Assembly (NCBI RefSeq): GCF_040869045.1
Contig: NC_090324.1
Span: 56,015,346-56,079,345, forward strand
Source of the DNA: Eurosta solidaginis
Lineage: Eukaryota; Arthropoda; Insecta; Diptera; Tephritidae
Direction: 5' to 3'
Length of the DNA stretch: 64,000 bases
Positions within the stretch are counted from its first letter, which is position 1. Every line of letters starts with the position of its first letter. Shown here in pieces: positions 10,497-19,487 of the stretch. The notes beneath the pieces are model-generated. The model did not search any database. It was not told the origin of the DNA and saw nothing but the letters and a program-made list of their open reading frames with translations. A program made the position numbers and the translations under genes.

Positions 10497-11767
10497 TTAT
10501 TCATTGTGTGCATAACTTAACATATCGTAGATGATTCGTCGCACTGCTTCCCCTTCATTAGTTTGAGCACTTAGTAATGACTCTCCAGCATCGTGCTCCG
10601 ATTGCTCAAGTTCGTAATCGAAACCATCGTCTTGTTGTAGTATAAGATTGTGCAACAATACGCAGCAGATAATCCATTTGTTCACTTTTGTCATGCCATT
10701 TTCATCTTTTATTTGAATTCTCAAGTTTTTTAAGCTGCCAAACCTTTCCTTCAGCATGCCGTAACAATGTTCAATTCTAATCCTATAACGGCTGAATATT
10801 TTGTTAAAGAAAGTCCGTTGGCTTTGTGTTAGCTCTCGAGAATTTTCTCTGAATGGTGTTATAACTGTGCGAGACAATTTATAGGCACTGTCGCCGGCGA
10901 TCCATTCAGCTCCTCCAAAAAATGTATCAGCTTCATTGGACAATTCACTATTATTAAAAATACGGACATCATGAACGTTACCTGGATAACCTAACACCAA
11001 ATGCCTTATTTGAAGCGTATTGTCACAAACGGCTTGAACTTTAACAGAGTGGTGATGCTTGCGTGAAAAGTAAGCTTCTGGGTCTTGCGAAGGTTTTTCT
11101 GCCAATGGAATTTCTGTACCATCGACGCATCCCACACAATTCGGTAGTTCATGCCAGGTCTCTGATACGAGCTTTTTACGATCATCGACATTTGGCCAAA
11201 ACAGATAACGATCTTTGTACTTTAATAGCGCTTTGAAAATTCTCTCGGTCATAATCTGAGATAAATTGAACAGTTAAAAATCAATTGGCCAAACAATATC
11301 GGAAACTGACTTGAATGATACCACCATCACTAACTCCCAACAAACCGGCAATCTTGGATAAAGTAGCACCTTCACCGCTTGAGCCTAGCAATATAATACG
11401 ATTGCTAATTGTATATCCAGAGAGAACTGTTCACAAGAACGTGATTGGTTGAAGACCTCATCATCCCTTATTAAATTTAAAATAACATCGAAGGTTTGCC
11501 AGCTTACGCGTGTAATCTTCTTGAATCTGCTATCATCAAGCTGCCATAACACTTCTTACACAACTTCTTACATTTTGGAACGCTATTTTGAATAAACGGC
11601 ACACTGTATCTGCATTCCTCGCCTAGGGCACAAACAAACAGAAGTTCCTCCATTATTTTATTTTCTTTTCTTCCTTTCTCTTCTAGAAAAAAATATAAAA
11701 CTTTACTCATATGAAGCAAAATACAATTTAAGTTATTACCTTCGTCCTCACAAACAAAATTCGACAA
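10497..11767 (-). pseudogene. HARBI1-type (PIF/Harbinger) transposase, N-terminal half frameshifted
   Basis: The last exon (11255-10497) is fully open and encodes the DDE domain: NCVGCVDGTEIPL (first Asp), AGDSAYKL (second Asp) and RIEHCYGMLKERFG (Glu). All three catalytic residues are present and the length is normal for the C-terminal domain. A 55-bp intron (11256-11310, GTCAGT donor, CTCAG acceptor) joins it to an upstream exon with an HTH-like region (ATLSKIAGLLGVSDGGI). That exon has a one-base frameshift near 11395, and further breaks occur above 11530, where a MEELLFVCALGEE N terminus is seen. It would cut and paste a Harbinger element together with a Myb/SANT partner, such as the decayed one at 2771-3721. 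Confidence 0.8.
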
Positions 11768-11784
11768 TCATCAAATCATTTAAT

Positions 11785-12038
11785 GCTGCTACCATTGTGA
11801 ATTATAACTAAGTGTGATATCTTCTGCATAGCCGTCAAAATTTCAAAGTGATTGGATCACCTGATTTGTAATTGAATATCGCTGTCTCATTCTGTATCTC
11901 TTTCTATCACCCTCTGAAGATAGGCGCCGCCATATTGAACACCCTGTCAAAACGCTAAAAAGTAGCCATATTGAACATCCTGTCAGGCAGTTGACAGATA
12001 AGATATCACACTTAGTCATCATTCACAATGGCTGCTAC
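11785..12038. mobile_element. Short palindromic element (MITE) with ~39-bp inverted arms
   Basis: The left arm 11785-11823 and the right arm 12000-12038 are inverted copies with a few mismatches (AAGATATCACACTTAG... core). The ~175-bp interior holds two direct copies of GCCATATTGAACAYCCTGTCA at about 11929 and 11966. Size and structure fit a MITE. I could not define a target-site duplication. Confidence 0.55.
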
Positions 12039-12157
12039 TTGTAATAAATTAAGCAGTTTTTGTTTTTCGCTTATTGTCGGCATTTTTAAATGTTTACTTT
12101 TTACAAATGACAATAAACAAACTAAACAGCTGGCTTTTAACAGTTTTGCCATCACGG

Positions 12158-13018
12158 TTTGCCATGGTGCATTCATTTAACCGTATTGGCAAACTTTGCA
12201 ACTTCGCAATTATTACAAACATGCGACATTATATGAGTGCCATTTTTGTAAATTCCAAATTGCGAAGGTCTAGGTATTTCAACTCCCGATTCTGCCAGTT
12301 CTTTGCAAATTTTTGTTGCTTTTCTTGTACTTACGTTGGCTTTTGTTACTAAAACAACGCCTGCAGTTGTAGATGATTTTTTTGACATTTCAGGCTGATC
12401 GTAGTAGTCGCACTCGCTAGCCTCTTGGTATTCAGTATTTGTTGAAATCACTGACTCTGATCTACCTACTAAACACTCATCATCACTAGGTTGCTGTTGC
12501 TGCACCTGTTTAATTTTAGAGGAATGTACTCTTATTTTTTTTATTTGTAGTGTATCCTACTTCTCCATTAGACCTTTTTTGTATTTGGTATAAATCTTTG
12601 TCTTCCTTGCTTAGCCACTCGCCCTTCTCGTTTGTAATGTCAAACGCTTAGCCAAACTCCGTCAAAATATTTCTACAATTCGGATACTTCAAAAACTTGC
12701 GGTAGTGCCCAAGAAGCTTCACAGTTTTCCGTTCCACCGAAGATTTTGCTATTGCCGGAAAATTGAGTTTGTTCCACAAATCGATTAATTCTTTTGAAAT
12801 TGTATTAAATCTATTTTTGGAAGATTTTTCGGTGTTGGCCAAAGCATTATATCTTCCGACAATAACCGATTCTGTGGGAATCTTACATAGTTCACACAAA
12901 CCTTTTTCAATATTTGGTATTTGTCGCCGCTTCTTTTTGCTTTTTTCAATTGTAATCAAATTTTTTTCCAATTTTTGGCGTTTTCTTTACATTGTTATCA
13001 CCCTTTTTAAAAGACATT
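12158..13018 (-). pseudogene. Decayed gene of unrecognised family
   Basis: The minus-strand frame 12971-12648 continues after a TAA (at ~12650) in the same frame to about 12530 (FDITNEKGEWLSKEDKDL). It then shifts frame to the 12505-12173 segment (QQQQPSDDECLVGRSES, then STRKATKICKELAESGVE). The N-terminal half contains CELCKIPTE and LWNKLNFP motifs. The combination recalls transposon-associated proteins of uncertain function in other arthropods, but I cannot name the family. The stop and frameshift make it a pseudogene. Confidence 0.5.
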
Positions 13019-13870
13019 TTCAAAGCAAAATAAAAAGCGCGATGTTATTGATTCGACTATACTTCGCGCAGATATAAGACATACTTACCACTCAAATCTC
13101 TGTTAATACTTTTTATTTATTTTATAAATTTATTTCTACATATACGTAATTGCTTATAAATGCGAAAAACGATGAAAGTGGTTGTTACTGTGAATCCCGT
13201 TTAAATTTTAGCTTTTCCGATAAATACTATAAATGATTTTAAGATGACTTTACAAGTAACAAAATGCTAGTTGAGAGTATTATAATAGTGATATAATTTT
13301 AACTGAAAGTAATATAATTTTAATTGAATATATGAAAATTTATTGGAATATGAATAATTAAACTTTATGAAGATTGAAAAACATTGGTGGATTGTAATTA
13401 CAACTTTTTATACTGGTCAAGCACTTATATATATATTCAAGCTCATATGTACATACATGCGAAACATTCAATGTACTCCCTGCGAGACTTTTTTAGAAAA
13501 ATAAGGTAAATTATTATCATAACCCGTCTTTATTAATCAAAGCTCATTGCATAATGCCATGTATATATATCTTTTAAAGTGCTCATGGTTTATTAACAAT
13601 TGTTTTTGTTTTTATCGGCCTATTGATAAATGATTCAAGGTTCGATTCAAGCTCAAGGCCAGAACAATAATTTTTTTCTAATGATAATTATTGTTATTTT
13701 TAAATTTTTCTAAATTTGGAAAATTGTATTTTGTTTGTGGAATAGTAAGTAGAAAATTTTTAAGTCATATGCCTAATGTACATACTGTAAAAAACAACAC
13801 TGCAATTATGTACTTATTTGTTTCTTGAACATTGTTTCATTCCAGCTAAAAGAATCTGAACTCTTTAACC
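13019..13870. other. AT-rich non-coding interval
   Basis: Strongly AT-rich and without recognisable genes; it leads up to the 5-bp duplication that flanks the Transib-like element. Confidence 0.5.
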
Positions 13871-13950
13871 CGATGCACCGTGGGGTATTTAATCAACCTA
13901 GCTGGGCAAAAGTCGATTTTTCAAAATATTCCTTTTTTTTTTAAATATAC

Positions 13951-14279
13951 TGTGAGGACCTCAAAATCGAGGGTTTTGTACCCTCACAACATATACCTAT
14001 TTTTCCATTTTTCTTACACACATGTTATACAAGAATTGAATCTAACTCTGAATTTAACATTTATACATTTTTATCACATGAATTATATCTTTATGAATTA
14101 CACGTCAAAACACATACATGCGGTTGCATATTGAATTATTATTTACTAAATTGAAGGACAAACCAAACTTGCGCACTTTTGCATGCAAGCAAAATATTTA
14201 CATTTTTCACCCACATAAATTTCAAATATAGGAACCCTGGACGGACTGGGCATACTTCAGCAGGAATAAATCCGTCACA
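13951..14279 (+). repeat. 5' LTR, 329 bp, missing ~1.02 kb internally
   Basis: Matches the first ~280 bp and last ~50 bp of the 1353-bp 3' LTR. The join at about 14226-14232 lies at an ATAGG shared by both sides of the deleted segment, a microhomology-type deletion. The TATA box and polyadenylation signal of the other copy are lost here. Confidence 0.8.
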
Positions 14280-14437
14280 TATGATGGGCATCGAGGCCAG
14301 TGGTAGCATCAACAGCAGCAACGACAAACATGACGACAGCGACGACAAAGGCAGTGTGAGCGAACACTACTTCCGAGTACGGATCACACGCACCGGCACG
14401 GTGACCGTAAGCTTCGCTGCGGTAGGTGAGGGGGGAG
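14280..14437 (+). other. Residual internal region with polypurine tract
   Basis: 158 bp between the two LTRs. It ends in the purine-rich GGTAGGTGAGGGGGGAG (14421-14437) directly before the 3' LTR, a good polypurine tract for plus-strand priming. No standard primer-binding site is evident after 14279. Confidence 0.7.
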
Positions 14438-15790
14438 TGTGAGGACCCCAAAACCGAGGATTTTGTACCTTCACAACATATACCTATTTTTCCATTTTTC
14501 TTACATACATGTTATACAAGAATTGAATCTAACTCTGAATTTAACATTTATACATTTTTATGACATGAATTATATCTTTATGAATTACACGTCAAAACAC
14601 ATACATGCGGTTGCATATTGAATTATTATTTACTAAATTGAAGGACAAACCAGACTTGCGCAATTTTGCACGCAAGCAAAATATTTACATTTTTCGCCCC
14701 CATAAATTTCAAATATAGGTCACCCTAACATACACTCAAACATTTGGAAGGAAAGTGTAAATGCACAAAACATAAAATTGTGCCGGTCAACCAACCCTTT
14801 GCGCATCCAATGCACTCAGCCACAAATACAATATACATAATAATTTGGATAAACAAAGATCAGCAGTAAAAGTCGCCAAACTAAGCGCCGCTACTAATTG
14901 GGACTTTTCTCTACATACTTACGTACAAGCATACGACACACCAACGCACGCCCTAAGCAGAAGCCGAAAGCATCAAACGAGGCATAAACACAAATGATAG
15001 AATTCGATAGGTAAAGCAAACACTGGAAAACACGGCAGGCATACAACAAGCGTACGTACGAGATTTGGCACATTGTTCGCTATGTATATTAGGGCTCCCT
15101 AAAATTGGGATATGAAATGCCGGGATAGCGGATCGTCATACATGATCGAAAATATGCATATATGTATATATACCGATGTACCACCATATGTATGATAATG
15201 GAAAGAGGGAAAACGCATGTTAGCATGTAAGCGTATGTATGTACTAATAGAATACAGTGAAAGTAGCGTTAAACTAGAATTCGATTTTTGCATTTCCAAC
15301 TTTTATAATTGTTATTGTAAAATTACTGACTGCCTGCGTGCAGTCCTACATAATTTTGTAACTGAGGAATTATTACAATGAATTGTTTTTAGGAAATAAC
15401 TGTCCACCGGCGTACAAAATCGTATATAAGGGCGGCAAATTAGCTTGTAAGATCAGAAGCTAGGAGATAGGCATACGAGTCAGTGGGCTTCTACCACTGA
15501 TCAACACGACCTGAAGGTTTCTACTTCATTTCGTGATTATTTTATATTCAGTAGGAGGCTTCTACTCCAACTGACGGAGAGCTTAGCAGAGGGGTTCTAC
15601 CTCCGCTACTCTTAGTTAGACAGAGACAGAGAGTAGGAGTAGCCATTAAGGACATCGATCTTTTTGAATAAATATTATAACGTTTTCCGAAACCCCTTTG
15701 CTTATTTATTTCAAGCGGAATAGGTTATCCCACCGAACATAGGAACCCTGGACGGAGTGGGCATACCTCAGCAGAAATAAGTCCGTCACA
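14438..15790 (+). repeat. 3' LTR, 1353 bp
   Basis: Starts TGTGAGGACCCC and ends AAGTCCGTCACA. A TATA-type box CGTATATAAGGG lies at 15421-15432 and an AATAAA at 15667-15672, giving a plausible U3-R-U5 order. It has no long open frame and is much longer than the deleted 5' copy. Confidence 0.75.
15421..15432 (+). promoter_or_regulatory. TATA-type promoter box in the LTR
   Basis: CGTATATAAGGG is a good TATA box about 240 bp upstream of the AATAAA at 15667, consistent with the R-region start of this LTR. Confidence 0.5.
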
Positions 15791-16734
15791 ATACTCCCTG
15801 GCGTTCTAGATGTCCACTGAATAGTATACATACCCCAAAACCCATCTGCAACGTCAGCGGAGCTAACCGCGCACATCTAAAATTGTATAAAAATTGTACG
15901 CAGTTCGATGTATTTTTGGATTAAAAAGCAATATACCCTTCTAACCTAAATACTTGTTCACTTGTTTAGCCTTAATCAAATCCAGTTACATTTTCTTTTA
16001 GGACAGTTAAATATGTCTTTAATTCAGATTTTAGATTGTTTATACCGCATGTTTTAACTGAGTTATTCTACATGTAATACTAATACTTTTCCATATTAAA
16101 TTTTTAAAAAACCTTGCAAACAAAAATATATACCTATCTTTTTTTCCTGGCATATCATGTCAGTAATTTTTTGGCAATACATAAGCTTGTGTTTGTTTCA
16201 AAGTTTAATAACAAACACGGCTGCGCATACCCGCGATTTTTTGAGTGGTGATCAATTTTGTAAGAGAATGATACCCATATTGGCAAAAGGTGGCAACCTT
16301 GTGAAAACATTCTCAGTGGCAATACCTAGGTGAGAAGTCTTAAAATGTGATACCATATCGATGTACCAAATTTTATTCAAAGCGGTTAAGCCGTTTCCGA
16401 GATGGTAGTGGATATACAAAGAAATATAAAAAGGAGGTGAGGTGGCAACCCTAAGTGGCAACCCTACTTAAAAGTGTCACTGGAAATGCCGAGTAAAATG
16501 CCTTTCATTTGATACCCATATCGACATGCATATCTCATGTAATGCCAAAAAATGACCCAGGGTTCCTCCGAAACCGGGGGCTCCATTCATAGCAATTCTG
16601 CGCGGAACGTGAATTTACTGTCAAATATTTCCTTTCATAACAATGAAGTGAGGCAACCACTTTTTATCAGAAATAACTTCCGTTTTAGTTTTGGTCAGCT
16701 AGATTGATCAAATACCCCACCGTGTGATGGTTGC

Positions 16735-18360
16735 AGCTCGACGCGTGATATCAAGCTTTGGAGTTTTGTGAATTTGCGGGAATGCGTATGATTTATTTAC
16801 AATGCCTATTACGAGGAATCCATAAGGCTTCTATTAGCCAAACAATTGGTTGGCCATCATCTACGCTGACTGCCTCAGGCTTAGCTATATCCAGAAGTTT
16901 TGGCACACGGTTAGGGTTATCTTTGTTCCGAAGGGTTAGGGATTTCAGGCTAATCAGTCTCTCGTCATTTCTTCTTAAGACGTTTGAGCGGTTGATTGAC
17001 CTGTACTTACGGGAAAGGATTCCTCGAGGGTCACTGTTGGCTTCGCAGCATGCCTATTGTAAAGGCAGCTCGACGGAAACTAGACTCCGCTCGACGGTAA
17101 AGCAAATAGAGGGGTCCCTAGAAGAGCTCTGATTGGTTTAGGAGCCGAGGGCTCTGGTTGAATTTAATAACAAACTTCTTTGCAGCAGAATTGTCGCAGC
17201 GGAGTGGGGATGGGCCATAATTGAGAGAAAAGTGTACAGGGACACGCCACAGGGGGTGTCATATCTCCTATGCCCTGGGTTTTGCTAGTCAATGAGCTTC
17301 TTTTGGAGCTGGAAGCCAATGGCTGGCGGGTGGTTGCATATGCAGATGATCTCGCTATCCTAGTCAGGGTCAAATTTCTGTGCACTCTGAGCTACATTCT
17401 GCAGGGCTACTTGGATACTGTGGCTAGGTGTGCTGAATCATTTTGACTGGCGGTCAATCCAGCAAAAACGGAAATGGTTCTTCCTGCAATAAGATATAAG
17501 ATGTCCGATTTCAGAATTCCCTCGATTGGAGTGGTGCTGTTGGTTCTTTCTTATAGGGTCAAATATTTTGGGATTTTTTCGACAAGAAACTGTCCTGGAT
17601 TCCCAGTGTGGAAGATGGGTCCCGGAAAGCCGCGGTTGCATTTTACTGCTGTACGGCTATCAAGGTCTTGAGCTCAACTACAGTGCAATCGAGGGTGGTC
17701 TGGGAGTGCCTGCCTCACTTGCGATTGCATCGAAATATTTTACAATTAAGATTATCTGCGTCCCGGGCCATAGTGATATCCCGGGTAACTGTCAAGCGGA
17801 TCTCTTAGCCTGCATCGGTACAACTGAGCCGGATGAATATGGATGTAGGGATTTCGGGATTCTGCTGGCCACCTGTGGTTTGTTAATCTATAGCTGGTCC
17901 TCGAGTAAGCTCAGTAAACGTTGGGCGGACACCAGCTCTTGCAGGGTAGCAAAATCTTTCTGGCCGAAAGTGGATGGCAGAGGGTCTGCCGAAATAATTG
18001 GGTTCACTAAGGCTCACCTATCAATGGTCATTGGGGTTTTGACAAGGAACTGTTCCACGGGTATCCATTCGGTACGTCTCAATATACTGAAAATTCCATC
18101 CTCCTGCAGCTGTGTGGAGGATGATAAGGTGGAATCACCAAATTACTTTATGCTTGATTGCCCAGCTTTTGCCAGAATTGGGAGAAAGTACTTCGATCGC
18201 GACTCACTTGGATCTGCCAAGGATTTATCCAAAGCTGAGATCGGTATCATTCGGAGCTTTATCATTTCTACCCAACGATTCCTTAATTAACTATATCTTG
18301 TTGTCCAAGTGAGCTTCCCTTATCAGAGCAGCTACTACCTAACGTAACCTAACCTAACCA
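16735..18360 (+). pseudogene. Heavily decayed RNase-H-bearing LINE (ORF2 remains)
   Basis: Fragments in shifting frames give, in order: SSFLLKTFERLIDLYL and QHAYCKGSSTETRL (reverse transcriptase, 16950-17130), RDTPQG (17240), VVAYADDLAIL (17330-17365), then the end of RNase H (PGHSDIPGNCQADLLA, 17765-17810) and a C-terminal Cys/His region (about 18105-18170). Many stops and deletions occur; much of the thumb and the start of RNase H is missing. The 3' end runs into CCTAACCTAACC-type sequence at 18340-18360, like the LINE at 3812-9435, so it is a related but divergent family. Confidence 0.75.
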
Positions 18361-18364
18361 AACC

Positions 18365-18560
18365 TAATTTAACGAAGTTCCAGTTACAGTCCCAGCTAGA
18401 GTCACAGGCCCTGTCCCAGTTAAAATTCCAGTTCCAGTCCCAGACCCACCTCCAGCTACAGTCTCAGGCCCAGTCCCCGTAAGACTGTCACTATAGTCTC
18501 ACTCCAAGTTATAGTTCCAGTCCTAATCCCAGTATCAGTCCCAGTAATAACCACTCTCAT
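18365..18560. repeat. Degenerate CAGTCCCAGTTC minisatellite
   Basis: About 200 bp built from diverged 6-12-bp units of the type CCAGTTCCAGTCC / CCAGCTACAGTC. No coding function is apparent. Confidence 0.7.
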
Positions 18561-18599
18561 TTGCCTTGGTTTGCTATTTCTCCGCCACCCACGGCTGAT

Positions 18600-19480
18600 A
18601 GGAGCGTTAAAAAAGTAAATACTAATAACACAACGAATGTTGTGAAGTCAATGCATGTGAATGCTTGATCACCTGTTGCTATTGGTGCTGCTGCTTTTAC
18701 TAATCAAGTTGTGATGTCAGTCGCAACGAATGCCCAACCATCCGTTTTATCGGTTACTTCTGCTGCTTGCACTACTAAAACGTAAAGGCCTAGTGTTGTG
18801 ACGTCAGCGTCTATTAATGCTCAAATATCTGTAGTGTCGGTTAGTGCTACTTCGAATGTTAGTGCCGTTGCTTGCGGTACTAATACCACGGTGTTCAATA
18901 CTCTAACGTTGACGCCTCAGAATTTTATTTATGCTGCTGTCTCAACTGCTAACTCGCTTTCTTAAGTTAACGCTTCTTCAACTTTAAATAATACTCGCAC
19001 TACCTATGCATCTATAGTTACGGCCGTGCCAATATCCGATATTTCGGCTTCTTCTTCCTCTACCCAGGCGTTTATTAGTGATGGTGGACAGTATGCAAAT
19101 CTGTCTAAAACTCGAAGCAAAAGGAAATATAATAATTATCGTCGAGCGATCTGGTGGTTGCTGATCGTTACAAATAGCTACACTTATCGTATTTTTCGCC
19201 TTCTGTAACCGAAAATAATGAATACGTGGTTAGGCAAAAAAATTAAATTAAAATTAAACCACGTTAAGTTGTACGAAGCTAATAAGAAAAGATGTCGCAT
19301 TGGCAAATCTGAATAGAGTAAGTTTCATGTTGGGAATTCCTGAGTCATCATTTGACAAATTATTCAGCTCCGAAATTTGGCCGACTAATGTCACGGTGAA
19401 GCCTCTTCAGTTTTTTCGAAAGGCTCACAAAAAGCCACCACTAGGGAGAGATCTCCCCACTAATTATAGCAAATGCGATT
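18600..19480 (+). pseudogene. Decayed LINE ORF1, low-complexity N terminus and C-terminal tail
   Basis: A Ser/Thr/Ala/Val/Asn-rich frame with several stops, built at 18640-18890 of three imperfect copies of a 75-90-bp unit (VVxSxxxNAQxSVxSV pattern). It ends near 19300-19440 in a segment (WPTNVTVKPLQFFRKAH) typical, as I recall, of the C terminus of Jockey-type ORF1 proteins. A close match to that tail recurs at 49965-50007 upstream of an endonuclease domain, so this is the same LINE family (called LINE C here). The Gypsy element E begins at 19488. Confidence 0.55.
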
Positions 19481-19487
19481 TAAAAAT

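Larger units (their letters stand above)
13951..15790 (+). mobile_element. Internally deleted LTR retrotransposon with ATAC target-site duplication
   Basis: Two LTR copies start TGTGAGGACC and end CCGTCACA, at 13951-14279 and 14438-15790, separated by only 158 bp. Flanks are ATAC at 13947-13950 and ATAC at 15791-15794, a 4-bp duplication as usual for Gypsy-type elements. There is no gag or pol, so mobility would have depended on a relative. It sits inside the Transib-like element. Confidence 0.8.
13876..16724. mobile_element. Transib-like non-autonomous DNA transposon carrying a nested LTR element
   Basis: The left end CACCGTGGGGTATTTAATCA (13876) and the inverted right end CACGGTGGGGTATTTGATCA (ending at 16724) agree at about 31 of 36 positions. 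Each is flanked by a 5-mer, CGATG at 13871-13875 and TGATG at 16725-16729, a near-perfect duplication. A CAC-N-GTG heptamer and 5-bp duplications are features of Transib elements, whose ends resemble V(D)J recombination signals. Without the nested LTR element and its duplicated ATAC (about 1.84 kb) only about 1 kb remains, with no transposase frame, so it is non-autonomous. Confidence 0.6.

Noticed and set aside
13921..14640. Tandem duplication of ~280 bp as a simple repeat
   Set aside because: Explained better as the two LTRs of a deleted LTR element, because TG...CA ends, a polypurine tract and a 4-bp duplication are all present.
18340..18365. CCTAACCTAACC as telomeric repeat
   Set aside because: Only a few units long and located at the 3' end of a LINE; flies do not use TTAGG telomeres.
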